NCBI GenBank assembly: GCA_001314865.1
Contig: LJZR01000001.1
Location: 62,001 to 126,000, forward strand
Reading direction: 5' to 3'
From: Phormidesmis priestleyi Ana
GTDB taxonomy: Bacteria > Cyanobacteriota > Cyanobacteriia > Phormidesmidales > Phormidesmidaceae
DNA length: 64,000 nt
In this document: positions 1 through 8,676 of the stretch, piece by piece
Position numbering within the stretch: the stretch's first letter is position 1
Layout: every line of letters starts with the position of its first letter
Notes under the pieces: generated by a model
Told to the model about the DNA's origin: nothing
Database searches by the model: none
Seen by the model: only the letters and a program-made list of their open reading frames with translations
Position numbers and translations under genes: made by a program

Positions 1-182
1 AAACCGCCAACCTGCGCGATATGGTTTCAGCGCCGCCTGTGGGCTGGCCGCGCGATCGCATCAATGACTATTTAGACTGGGGCAAGGCAGTTGTGGACGA
101 ACTCCGAGGCGTTGATCCACAGTTAGAAGCCCTGTTTGACCGAGCCTATGAGCAAGGAAAAAGCACTGTTGGCAAGCTATAG
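1..182 (+). CDS. 3' end of an unidentified protein-coding gene (partial)
   Basis: An open frame enters at the left edge (codons begin at base 3) and ends at TAG 180-182. It encodes about 59 residues, including the segment APPVGWPRDRINDYLDWGKA and ending in STVGKL. Composition and the HIP1-type codons look coding, but I do not recognise the family from this tail. Its stop is back to back with the stop of the minus-strand ABC gene in the hexamer CTATAG, so the two genes converge with no spacer and no room for a conventional terminator. Confidence 0.6.
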   Translation, partial: TANLRDMVSAPPVGWPRDRINDYLDWGKAVVDELRGVDPQLEALFDRAYEQGKSTVGKL

Positions 183-1880
183 GGCGCTGGCTTCAGCTTT
201 TGCTAAGAGCGGCGCGGCTTTTAGCAACGCTTTTGTGTAGGCATGGGCCGGAACGCTAAAAATTTGTTCAGCAGAGCCGATTTCGACGAGCTTGCCTCGG
301 TTCATCACCGCAATGCGATCGCACAAATACTTGGCCACCCACAGGTCATGCGTAATAAATAAATAAGTCAGCGCCAACTCATCTTTAAGATCCAGCATGA
401 GCTCTAGCACCTGCGCCTGCACACTGGCATCGAGCATACTCACCGGCTCATCGCAAATCACTAGCTTAGGCCGGGTGATCAGGGCACGGGCGATCGCCAC
501 TCGCTGCTGCTGTCCGCCCGAAATATCGCCCGGATATCGGTTGTAATACGCCTCTACCGGCGTTAGCCCAACGCGGTCTAGCATTGCTTTTACCTTTGTT
601 TCAGCCTCCGCATGGTTGGCGAGTCCATGAATCAACAGCGGATCGGCAATGCCTCGGCCAATGGTCATCATCGGGTTCAAGCAGGCAAAGGGATCTTGAA
701 AAATCATTTGAATGTCGCGGCGTTTGGCCTGCAATTGCGATCGCGACAGAGCGGTAAAGTCAGCCCCTTGAAACCAAATTTCGCCAGAAGTGGGCTCTAC
801 AATCCGCAGCAGCGTACGCGACAGGGTGCTTTTGCCACAGCCCGATTCGCCCACCAGTCCCAAAATTTCACCCGGATACAAATCAAGCGAAACCCCATCT
901 ACGGCCTTAATCGGCTCCGGCGGATCTTGACGCAAGAGTTTGCTTACGATCCCTTGCTCAAGCAGGTAGTGCTTGGTGAGTTTTTTCAGGCTCAAAATGG
1001 GCGTATTTTCGTTGGTTTCTTCTCCCGCTGAATTTTCGGCCCCAGCCGACTGCAGCTGATTGGCAGCAGCTAGCAAAGATTGGGTATAGGGATGCTGAGG
1101 ACTGTAAAACACCGCTTGGGTGGGGCCAATTTCAACCAGCTTGCCCTGGTACATGACGGCGATGCGATCGCAATACTCTCCGACCAGCGCCAAGTCGTGA
1201 GAAATCAAAATCAGCCCCATATTTCGTTCAGCGCACAGCTCCGTTAGCTGAGTCAAAATTTGCGCCGATACGGTCACATCTAAGCTGGTTGTGGGTTCAT
1301 CCGCCACAATGAGCTTAGGATTAAGGACCAAAGCCAGAGCGATCGCGACTCTTTGGCGCATTCCACCGCTAAACTCATGCGGATACTGTCGCCAGCGGTC
1401 GGCAGGGATTTTGACTGATTCTAAAGTCGCGATCGCAATATCTTTCGCTTGTTTTTTATCCAAATCAGGCCGATGCGCCAGCAGTGTCTCTGTGCAGTGA
1501 TCCCCAATTGTCATCAAGGGATCTAAGCGCGTCATAGGGTCTTGAAACACCAGCGAAACGGCCTCTCCTCTAAAGCGCCTCAGCTCACTCGGTGAAAAAT
1601 CTAAAACCGATCGCCCCTCAAACATGGCGCGTCCTTCAATTCGCGTCGCTGTAGGCAAAAGCCGCATAGCCGCTCGGCCCAACGTGCTCTTACCACAGCC
1701 CGACTCACCAACTAAACCCAACTTTTCACCCGGCTTAAGCGACAAACTGACATCGTCAACAGCCCATGTTGACTGCCCAGGGTAAGACACTCGAAAGTTC
1801 TCGACCTCAAACAAAGGAGGTGCCGGCATTTCTCCGGTTGGGCTAGGTGTTTGATCAGGCGGGATCAGAGATTCCGTCAT
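177..1880 (-). CDS. Fused double-ATPase subunit of a peptide/nickel-type ABC importer
   Basis: This 567-residue protein carries two complete ABC ATPase domains in tandem, the DppD-DppF (OppD-OppF) pair fused into one chain as in YejF or GsiA. The first domain has Walker [10 protein letters not shown] at residues 58-66 and signature FSGGMRQR; the second repeats GESGCGKST near residue 345 and has ISGGQQQR. Both have Walker B ending in DEP and the oligopeptide-family C-terminal region after each H-loop ([16 protein letters not shown]). It would energise uptake of di/oligopeptides, nickel or a related solute through a permease pair at the inner membrane. No permease or solute-binding gene lies nearby, so the rest of the transporter is encoded elsewhere and the substrate cannot be named. 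ATG at 1880 has no clear Shine-Dalgarno, which is common in cyanobacteria. Confidence 0.9.
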   Translation of the reverse strand: MTESLIPPDQTPSPTGEMPAPPLFEVENFRVSYPGQSTWAVDDVSLSLKPGEKLGLVGESGCGKSTLGRAAMRLLPTATRIEGRAMFEGRSVLDFSPSELRRFRGEAVSLVFQDPMTRLDPLMTIGDHCTETLLAHRPDLDKKQAKDIAIATLESVKIPADRWRQYPHEFSGGMRQRVAIALALVLNPKLIVADEPTTSLDVTVSAQILTQLTELCAERNMGLILISHDLALVGEYCDRIAVMYQGKLVEIGPTQAVFYSPQHPYTQSLLAAANQLQSAGAENSAGEETNENTPILSLKKLTKHYLLEQGIVSKLLRQDPPEPIKAVDGVSLDLYPGEILGLVGESGCGKSTLSRTLLRIVEPTSGEIWFQGADFTALSRSQLQAKRRDIQMIFQDPFACLNPMMTIGRGIADPLLIHGLANHAEAETKVKAMLDRVGLTPVEAYYNRYPGDISGGQQQRVAIARALITRPKLVICDEPVSMLDASVQAQVLELMLDLKDELALTYLFITHDLWVAKYLCDRIAVMNRGKLVEIGSAEQIFSVPAHAYTKALLKAAPLLAKAEASAL

Positions 1881-1979
1881 AAGACATAGGGGAGGAGAGA
1901 ATCTTTTGAATTATGCCTCTTTTAATCCCGAATACAAACCTGTTTTCGAGATCCTGATTTTGATCAAGGCTCACTGACT

Positions 1980-2060
1980 AGGCTCACACCGCCAGACTCA
2001 CACGCCAAAACTCACATGCTAAAACTCAACGGGCTAAACTCAACGGGCTAAACTCAACAA
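1980..2060. repeat. Degenerate short tandem repeat between two minus-strand genes
   Basis: CTCACAC- and CTCAACGGGCTAAA-type units follow each other; the best copies (about 14 bp, AACTCAACGGGCTA) lie at 2022-2057. Non-coding. One of many similar arrays in the window. Confidence 0.6.
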
Positions 2061-2073
2061 AAGGGTAAGCCTG

Positions 2074-2514
2074 TCAACGCTCACTGCATAGCTCATTGGC
2101 AATAGCCTGGATAAAAGGATGAAGCTGCGTAAGCTGATGAGCTAGCTGCGATCGCTCTTGATCAATCCTCTCCGGCTGTTTCGCAGTTCGTAGCCTCATT
2201 GCATTGACGCCTAGCAAACGCAGCCACCGGTGAGCCTCTGTTTGGCAAGGACGCAGGCGCTGCTCTATCGCTGGATCGATGTCGGCATCATCTAAATCAC
2301 TTACGATCCTTTGAAAATCTCGCTGTAATCGAACAATTTGCGCCTGTACGCTCGCAGGAGGCGAAATTTCAGCGGCATCCTGGTTCATCGCTTGTTGCAA
2401 ACTGCCCACCTGACTCAAAAGCTGTTGAGCTAAGTTGCATAGGCTATTAACCTCGCGACTGCGATCGCGCTCCCCATCAGGGTCAGCGTCAAATTTGTCA
2501 GTAGATACTGTCAT
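2074..2514 (-). CDS. patD: PatD-like protein (heterocyst frequency control family)
   Basis: This 146-residue, mostly helical, soluble protein has a C-terminal half (about residues 85-145) that matches my recollection of the cyanobacterial PatD family: a QTE-x-HRWLRLLG segment, then M-x-LR-x-AKQPE, then a helix with an invariant-looking Leu pattern. PatD was named in heterocyst-forming Nostoc, where it acts in pattern and frequency control, but homologues occur in non-heterocystous cyanobacteria with no assigned role. The N-terminal 25 residues are acidic and look disordered. I start at ATG 2514; an in-frame TTG lies one codon upstream. It shares orientation with the ABC gene but is separated from it by a repeat-filled 190 bp. 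The family call rests on memory of a motif and is moderate. Confidence 0.5.
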   Translation of the reverse strand: MTVSTDKFDADPDGERDRSREVNSLCNLAQQLLSQVGSLQQAMNQDAAEISPPASVQAQIVRLQRDFQRIVSDLDDADIDPAIEQRLRPCQTEAHRWLRLLGVNAMRLRTAKQPERIDQERSQLAHQLTQLHPFIQAIANELCSER

Positions 2515-2691
2515 CAAGATACTGTTATCAGCTTTGAAGTAATGCCCTTAATTTGACCGTAAATTCAACCGTAAATTTGATCACAGATTCAACCGCAAAT
2601 TTTGATTATCTCAATATCTTCCGCAAGGAGGACAGTTTTGTTTATCATGTTCTAATCAACGTTTTTATACAGAGCAACCGCCTATTTCCTC

Positions 2692-2757
2692 CGGTCTATC
2701 TGCTACGGTCTATCTGCTATTCGAGCCGGTCTATCTGTTATTTCGGCTGATCTATCT
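2692..2757. repeat. CGGTCTATCTGCTA-type tandem repeat
   Basis: About five copies of a 12-18 bp unit whose core is GGTCTATCTGCTA or a close variant. Head to tail, imperfect, non-coding. Confidence 0.65.
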
Positions 2758-2879
2758 AGCAATAGTCAAGCCTTATTTTGAGCCTTATTGCCTTGTTTTG
2801 AGCCTTATTGTAGATAGGCCCTAAACAGACAGCTAAAATAAGTAGTCACAGCAATTTAGCCTATCTATGCCTTCTAAAT

Positions 2880-2975
2880 GAGCAAATATAGTCGAGCTAT
2901 AGGCTCAAAATATAGTCAAGATTTTAGGATCAAGATTTTAGGCTCAAGACTTCAGGCTCAAGATTTTAGGCTCAA
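2880..2975. repeat. TCAAGATTTTAGGC-type tandem repeat
   Basis: Units of about 14-15 bp (GGCTCAAGATTTTA and variants, one copy with ACTTC in place of ATTTT) follow each other at 2914-2975, preceded by more degenerate ATAGTC-rich copies. Confidence 0.65.
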
Positions 2976-2992
2976 GCGAAACAGAAAAACCA

Positions 2993-3052
2993 TGAACAAC
3001 TAACACCTGAACAACTAACACCTGAACAACTAACACCTGAACAACTAACAAC
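2993..3052. repeat. Four-copy 15-bp tandem repeat (TGAACAACTAACACC)
   Basis: Exact head-to-tail copies at 2993-3007, 3008-3022 and 3023-3037, with a fourth copy at 3038-3052 differing only near its end. The near identity of the copies implies recent expansion by replication slippage. Confidence 0.9.
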
Positions 3053-3442
3053 TAGCCCCCTGCCAATCAAACCCCTGCCAATCAAACAACTCACAACTGA
3101 ATAACTCGCATAGCCGAACCCTTGACAACACAATCAACCATTAAGCTGCTTGAATTGTTGGATTTCTTTATCTCTTATCAGCAGGCTTTTATCAGCAGTC
3201 TCTTGCTCGCATGTACTTTCGTGCCGACGCCAGCGCTCATTAAAGCCAGATATTAATAAATCAACTCTAAAATTTTCTGACGGTTAGAACCTGTTCATTT
3301 AAATTGTTTTCAGAAATTATTTTTAGTTTGATTTTTATTCCGAGATAGATAATTCCCACTTTACCAATTGTCACCAAATTTTGACCGCTTCTGTATCACT
3401 CCTTCGGTATAAACCCTTCGCCTAACAGAGAAATCGTCAGCC

Positions 3443-5806
3443 ATGACCGCAACAGCCCTTGCCCTTCCTCAAGATTGTTCGATTCCCGACTGGCTATCTT
3501 CGTGCCTTTTAGAGCACAGCGGGCAGGCCAATTTGCATGACCTGCCCGAAGCGCATGACCCGCTACAAGTGTTAGAGGGTAGTGCCAAAAGCAGCGAATC
3601 AGAGGCTCAGATTTCGCTTCCTGTTTCGCCTCCACCCGTCTCGCCTCCAACAGATGGCAATCAGCTGGTATGTCGAGCTTTTGAATTTGCCTATCAGCTG
3701 CATAGAGGCCAAATGCGAGCCTCTGGAGATCCCTACATTGCGCATCCCGTAGCAGTCGCGGGTTTGCTGCGTAGCTTGGGGGGCGATAGTGCCATGATTG
3801 CCGCAGGCTTTTTGCACGATGTGGTCGAAGACACCGAGGTTACAGTTGAGGAAATTGAAGCGGCTTTTGGCCCAGAGGTTCGTCACCTGGTAGAAGGGGT
3901 CACCAAGCTTTCCAAGCTAAACTTTGATAGCAAAACCGAGCAGCAGGCTGAAAACTTTCGTCGCATGTTTTTGGCGATGGCCCAAGATATTCGCGTGATT
4001 GTGGTGAAGCTAGCCGACCGTCTGCATAATATGCGGACGCTAGAGCATTTGCGGCCCGATAAGCAGGTGCGAATTGCTCGTGAAACATTAGAAATTTTTG
4101 CGCCCTTGGCCAACCGGCTAGGGATAGGCCGCTTCAAATGGGAGCTAGAAGATCTTTGCTTTAAGTATTTAGAGCCCGAGGCCTACGACGAGCTAAAGCA
4201 GCTGATTGTTGAAAAACGGACTGACCGAGAGGCGCGTTTAACTCAGGTAAGCGAGGTACTCAGAGAGGGCATCAGCAAGCTGGGAATCACCTGTGAAGAT
4301 GTCAGCGGACGTCCCAAGCACCTATATAGCATTTACCGCAAAATGCAGCGGCAGCAAAAAGACTTTAGTGAAATATACGATATCGCCGCTATTCGGCTGA
4401 TTGTTAACACCAAAGACGAATGCTATCGGGCGTTAGCGGTTGTTCACGATTTGTTCCGCCCCATTCCGGGTCGATTTAAGGACTATATCGGCTTGCCAAA
4501 GCCCAACCGCTATCAGTCTTTGCACACGGTTGTGATTGGCCCTCATGGCCGGCCCATTGAGGTGCAAATTCGCACCCTCGAAATGCATCACATTGCCGAG
4601 TATGGGATCGCAGCACACTGGAAGTACAAAGAGTCGGGCAACAGCCACACAACGGTGACCGGCAATGAAGAAAAGTTCGCCTGGTTAAGGCAGCTGCTCG
4701 ACTGGCAAAACGAACTCAAAGACGCGCAAGAATATCTGTCGGGCGTTAAAAATAATCTGTTTGATGAAGAGGTGTATGTCTTCACGCCAGGTGGCGATGT
4801 GATTCCGCTCAGCCGGGGCGCAACGCCGGTCGATTTTGCCTATCGCATTCATACCGAGGTGGGCAACCACTGTGCGGGCGCCAAGGTAAGCGGTCGTATC
4901 GTCACGCTCGATACTCAGCTGCAAAATGGCGACATTGTTGAGATTATTACGCAAAAGAACAGTCACCCCAGCCTAGATTGGCTGAACTTTGTGGTCAGCA
5001 CGGGTGCGCGCAATCGAATTCGGCAGTGGTATAAAAACTTTCACCGGGATGATAATCGCGATCGCGGCCATGAAATGCTCGAAAAAGTAATGGGTAAGAG
5101 CGGCCTAGATGCAATGCTTAAATCCGCGCCCGCTCAGGCCGTTGCCGAACGCTGCAACTACTCGTCAGTCAACGATTTGCTAGCAGGCTTAGGATACGGT
5201 GAAGTCACTCTAAACGCAGTTGTAAACCGTCTGCAAGAGGCCGTTAAAGAAGCGCAGCCTACCACCTCGCCCGCCGAAGAATCCGGCACCTTAGCTGACG
5301 AGATCCCTGCCGTTAAGCCCGTTCCCAATCGAGGCAACCGTCATACCCATGCGCCCATTGCGGGCCTCGAAGGGCTGCTGCACTATATTGCAGGCTGCTG
5401 CCATCCGCTCCCCGGAGAGACTATTTTAGGCGTGGTTTCAACCGGTGGCCGAGGCATTGCCGTGCATCGCAACACCTGTCCCAATGTCGAGAAAATTCCC
5501 GGAGAGCGACTCATTCCCCTGCGTTGGAATCAGCCTGATGCAGTCAAAGGCCAGCCCGAGACCTATCCTGTGCAGCTCAGAATTGAGGTGATTGACCGAG
5601 TCGGCGTACTCAAAGATATTTTGACTCGCTTATCTGATCTTAAAATCAACGTGCATAAGGCCGGTGTGACCATGCACCCCAATCAAATTGCCGATATTGA
5701 CTTAGGTATCGACATTCGCGATCACAATCATCTCAATCAAACCTTTGCTCAACTCCGCAAAATGTCAGATGTGTTAAACCTGAAACGGGTTACCGCTGTT
5801 GATTAA
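3443..5806 (+). CDS. spoT: Bifunctional (p)ppGpp synthetase/hydrolase (RelA/SpoT, long RSH)
   Basis: This 787-residue cytosolic enzyme makes and degrades the stringent-response alarmone (p)ppGpp. Order of domains: a 75-residue N-terminal extension rich in Pro and Ser; HD hydrolase (about 76-230) with HDVVED at 125-130 and KLADRLHNMRTL at 189-200, so the hydrolase looks active; synthetase (about 285-400) with SIYRKM, GRFKDYIGLPKPN and EVQIRT at 373-378, so the synthetase also looks active; TGS (about 444-503); and a C-terminal ACT domain (about 715-787). Because both centres are intact it is probably the single long RSH of this organism. ATG 3443 is the only well-placed start. The gene is followed after 56 bp by selO in the same direction, so the two may share a transcript. 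Confidence 0.97.
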   Translation: MTATALALPQDCSIPDWLSSCLLEHSGQANLHDLPEAHDPLQVLEGSAKSSESEAQISLPVSPPPVSPPTDGNQLVCRAFEFAYQLHRGQMRASGDPYIAHPVAVAGLLRSLGGDSAMIAAGFLHDVVEDTEVTVEEIEAAFGPEVRHLVEGVTKLSKLNFDSKTEQQAENFRRMFLAMAQDIRVIVVKLADRLHNMRTLEHLRPDKQVRIARETLEIFAPLANRLGIGRFKWELEDLCFKYLEPEAYDELKQLIVEKRTDREARLTQVSEVLREGISKLGITCEDVSGRPKHLYSIYRKMQRQQKDFSEIYDIAAIRLIVNTKDECYRALAVVHDLFRPIPGRFKDYIGLPKPNRYQSLHTVVIGPHGRPIEVQIRTLEMHHIAEYGIAAHWKYKESGNSHTTVTGNEEKFAWLRQLLDWQNELKDAQEYLSGVKNNLFDEEVYVFTPGGDVIPLSRGATPVDFAYRIHTEVGNHCAGAKVSGRIVTLDTQLQNGDIVEIITQKNSHPSLDWLNFVVSTGARNRIRQWYKNFHRDDNRDRGHEMLEKVMGKSGLDAMLKSAPAQAVAERCNYSSVNDLLAGLGYGEVTLNAVVNRLQEAVKEAQPTTSPAEESGTLADEIPAVKPVPNRGNRHTHAPIAGLEGLLHYIAGCCHPLPGETILGVVSTGGRGIAVHRNTCPNVEKIPGERLIPLRWNQPDAVKGQPETYPVQLRIEVIDRVGVLKDILTRLSDLKINVHKAGVTMHPNQIADIDLGIDIRDHNHLNQTFAQLRKMSDVLNLKRVTAVD

Positions 5807-5862
5807 GCGGCTAAAACCCACTGACGATACTGACATGATTATTGATTGGCCGAACTAACTGA

Positions 5863-7326
5863 ATGCCTAATCCCCTATTGAGTTTGCCGTACGAGTCAGC
5901 CCTAGCTGACCTGGGCGATGAGTATTACGATGCAGTGTCGCCAGCGGCATTTCCAAAGCATGTCCTCCGGTTTAGAAATGACGATGTGCTGCGTCAGCTC
6001 GGGCTTTCGCCAAATGAGGTGAGCGATCGCAACTGGATCGAAGCGTTCGGTCAGTTTCAATCCAATACCTCCGGCCACCCGGCGCTTGCACTGCGCTACC
6101 ACGGCTACCAGTTTCGCAGTTACAATCCCTTTTTGGGCGACGGGCGCGGCTTTTTGTACGGGCAGGTGCGCGCTACCAATGGCAAACTCTACGACTTTGG
6201 CACCAAAGGATCAGGGCCTACTCCCTACTCACGCGGCGGCGACGGACGGCTCACCCTCAAAGGCGGCGTCCGAGAAGTGCTGGCCTCTGAGGCGCTTCAT
6301 GCGCTTGGCGTCAACACCTCCCGCACCTTGAGCCTGATTGAAACGGGCGAAGCGTTGCAGCGAGGTGACGAACCCTCCCCCACCCGCTCATCGGTGATGG
6401 TGCGCTTTAGCCATTCGCACATTCGGTTTGGTACGTTTGAGCGGTTGAGCTATCTTAAACAGCCCGATCTAATCAGTCGGCTGCTCAACCATGTGATCAC
6501 CATTTACTATCCCCATTTGCTCAGTATTGAAGACGAGCAAACGCGGTACGCGCACTGGTTTACCGATCTGTCTGAACGGCTCGCTACGCTGGTAGCGCAG
6601 TGGATGACCGCAGGCTTTTGTCATGCGGTACTCAATACCGACAACATGTCAATTACGGGCGAAAGCTTTGACTACGGCCCGTTTGCCTTTATGGACGAGT
6701 ACGATCCTCGGTTCACGGCGGCCTATTTTGACTATTCGGGGCTCTACAGCTACGGCAATCAGCCCGGCGCCTGCTACTGGAATTTAGAAAAGCTGGCGGT
6801 TGCCTTGGCGGGCATTGTGGAGCCAGCAGGGCTAGAAGCAGGACTGGCGCAATATCAGCCCACCTATTCACAGGTCTTTTGCGATCGCACCCTCACCAAG
6901 CTCGGCATTTCCCCCCAGCTAGCCACTCACCTCCCCGCTGGCCAACAGCGCGAGCTAATCGCCAGCACCCTCAACCTGCTAGAACAAACCCACGTTAGCT
7001 ACCCTGACTTCTTCTCCACCCTGACCCAGCAGTTCGAGCCTAACTGGCAAACCGACCCTACCCTCATCCTCAGCGCCACCTTAGAAAACTCCGATGCCGA
7101 AGCGGCCAGCCTCCTCGATCAGTGGCGTCAGCGCTATCAAATCTGCCTCAGCCAGCTTCCTCCCGACCAAATCCAAACTGTCCAAGCGTGCCTGCGCTCC
7201 ACCAATCCCATGACCGTTCCCTTACGCCCCCAAATCGAAGCCATCTGGGCCCCCATTACCGAAGACGACAACTGGCAGCCCTTTTACGACCTGCTCAAAA
7301 AAGTACAACATCCCACCCTGGTTTGA
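5863..7326 (+). CDS. selO: Protein adenylyltransferase SelO (YdiU family pseudokinase fold)
   Basis: This 487-residue protein belongs to the SelO family, which transfers AMP from ATP to Ser, Thr or Tyr of target proteins and, in E. coli, acts on redox-stress proteins. Family hallmarks are visible: the YHGYQFRSYNPFLGDGRG block near the N-terminus, DFGTKGSGPTPYSRGGDGR carrying the catalytic Lys, and LNTDNMSITGESFDYGPF with the metal-binding Asn/Asp residues. The loop after GDGR reads LTLKGG rather than the proteobacterial RSS form, as I recall for cyanobacterial members. There is no C-terminal selenocysteine or Cys redox motif. It lies 56 bp after spoT, and the next gene's probable start is 82 bp downstream, suggesting a short stress-related operon. 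Confidence 0.93.
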   Translation: MPNPLLSLPYESALADLGDEYYDAVSPAAFPKHVLRFRNDDVLRQLGLSPNEVSDRNWIEAFGQFQSNTSGHPALALRYHGYQFRSYNPFLGDGRGFLYGQVRATNGKLYDFGTKGSGPTPYSRGGDGRLTLKGGVREVLASEALHALGVNTSRTLSLIETGEALQRGDEPSPTRSSVMVRFSHSHIRFGTFERLSYLKQPDLISRLLNHVITIYYPHLLSIEDEQTRYAHWFTDLSERLATLVAQWMTAGFCHAVLNTDNMSITGESFDYGPFAFMDEYDPRFTAAYFDYSGLYSYGNQPGACYWNLEKLAVALAGIVEPAGLEAGLAQYQPTYSQVFCDRTLTKLGISPQLATHLPAGQQRELIASTLNLLEQTHVSYPDFFSTLTQQFEPNWQTDPTLILSATLENSDAEAASLLDQWRQRYQICLSQLPPDQIQTVQACLRSTNPMTVPLRPQIEAIWAPITEDDNWQPFYDLLKKVQHPTLV

Positions 7327-7408
7327 TGGAATGCCGACACAGGTATGCTGCAATACAGAAAAAAGATGGCGTTACCAAGCCCCGGTACCGCTTAATAACG
7401 GGCTTTTA

Positions 7409-8401
7409 ATGACCCTTTATGTCGGGCTAAGAGCTCCTAATATCTGGCAAAATACGCTCAGCGAGCCCGAGCCTGAGTTTCAAGAACATATTTTTACTGG
7501 CGCACAGGGTGTTCCGATTTATGGCTTAGTGGCGATTCCGCCCAACGCGACTAAAACGATCATTGGCACTTACGGCATCACAGGCGACTTAGAAGATCAG
7601 TGGTTTTTACGAATTATGGCTCGCAAAGCCTACGCCCAAGGCTTCGCGGTTGTAATTTTTGACTGGCGCGCTCATGGTAAAACAGCTGAGCTTTCACCCA
7701 CACTGACCTCTGACGGCCTGTACGAAGGCGAAGACTTTGTCCGGATTGCGGCAGCTGCTAAAAAATTAGGATGCCCAGCCCCTATTTGGTTCACGGCGTT
7801 TTCGCTGGGCGGGCTGCTGGCATTGTGGGGCATTAAGGCGGCGCAATCTATAGCGCAATGGGGGCCTGATTTAGACTTGAGCCCAGATGAAATTGGCGGC
7901 TGCGCGGTGATTTGTCCGGCGTTAGAGTCGTTGCGATCGCTCCAATATCTCGTCAAGGCACCCATAGGGAAATACCTCGAAAAAGCCATTACCCGCAAGC
8001 TTAAATCCCTCCTTTCACAGCTTCAGCACTATCATCCCAACAGCTTTGATGCCAACGCAGCACAGCGAGTACATAGCATTTGGAGCTTTGATCAAGAAAT
8101 GATAATTCCCCGGTTAGGCCTTAATTCTGTAGAAGAGTACTACAGTCTCACCAGCGGTCTCTACCTATTGCCCAAACTTAAAAAACCTACGCTCATTCTC
8201 TATGCCGCTGACGATCCGCTCTTTGACCCGACGTTAGTACCGGATGTGGAAGCAGCCTGTGAGGCAAACCCAGCCATCAAGCTGATGATGACTCAACAGG
8301 GAGGACATGTAGGCTACATCAGCAGCCCAAGCTGCCAGCAAGCATTTCAAGATACTGACCGATGGTGGGCCTGGAATCGAGTATTGGAATGGTGCCAATA
8401 A
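7409..8401 (+). CDS. Alpha/beta hydrolase of the YheT-like group
   Basis: An alpha/beta-hydrolase fold of 330 residues from ATG 7409. The open frame extends upstream to an ATG at 7331, but the extra 26 residues (Cys, Arg, Gln rich) look like translated leader, so I prefer the internal start. Visible elements are the oxyanion region GTYGITGDL, strand-turn VVIFDWRAHGKT, nucleophile elbow FTAFSLGG (Ser), the acid in ADDPLFDP and the base in GGHVGY. This triad arrangement resembles the YheT/COG0429 esterase group; the substrate is unknown. No signal peptide is seen, so it should be cytosolic. It follows selO in the same direction. Confidence 0.8.
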   Translation: MTLYVGLRAPNIWQNTLSEPEPEFQEHIFTGAQGVPIYGLVAIPPNATKTIIGTYGITGDLEDQWFLRIMARKAYAQGFAVVIFDWRAHGKTAELSPTLTSDGLYEGEDFVRIAAAAKKLGCPAPIWFTAFSLGGLLALWGIKAAQSIAQWGPDLDLSPDEIGGCAVICPALESLRSLQYLVKAPIGKYLEKAITRKLKSLLSQLQHYHPNSFDANAAQRVHSIWSFDQEMIIPRLGLNSVEEYYSLTSGLYLLPKLKKPTLILYAADDPLFDPTLVPDVEAACEANPAIKLMMTQQGGHVGYISSPSCQQAFQDTDRWWAWNRVLEWCQ

Positions 8402-8520
8402 CTGATCAATACCGAGTTATGACCCTAACCGGTACTTTTTATCCCAAAACAGATCACTTATAGTCTATATCTTGTGTCTATGCGATAGATCACACTTCAA
8501 CCGTTAGGCGTATCAGTACT

Positions 8521-8536
8521 CAGCTGCATGCAGCTG
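8521..8536. repeat. Perfect 16-bp palindrome in the spacer before the GAF-GGDEF-EAL gene
   Basis: CAGCTGCATGCAGCTG is identical to its reverse complement. It lies in a 275-bp spacer, 140 bp upstream of the next start codon. It could be an operator or a chance repeat; no T-tract follows, so it is not a terminator. Confidence 0.5.
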
Positions 8537-8676
8537 CATGGTTGTATCGCTAGAGTATCGAAAGGGCAAGGTTAAACCCTGCTCTAAAGCAATCGAGATG
8601 ATGCCTTATTTCGGTCAGCCCAAGCGTCTTTTTTTAGTCGCTTTTAATAGGTTTTATAGCGCTAGGCTCTAACCTT

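Larger units (their letters stand above)
2515..3442. other. Long AT-rich intergenic region filled with tandem repeats
   Basis: This 928-bp gap between divergently transcribed genes must hold the promoters of both patD-like and spoT. It contains three separate tandem-repeat tracts (listed separately) and no convincing ORF: the open frame at 2553-2750 on the plus strand is low complexity and built on the repeats. The final 200 bases before spoT are AT-rich and free of repeats and are the likely promoter and leader of spoT. No tRNA or structured-RNA signature is visible. Confidence 0.6.

Noticed and set aside
2553-2750. Plus-strand ORF of 65 codons in the patD-spoT gap
   Set aside because: Low-complexity translation through a tandem repeat, no ribosome site and no family.
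2993-3052. Tandem repeats as a CRISPR array
   Set aside because: Units are contiguous without spacers, too short, and not palindromic; no cas genes are present.
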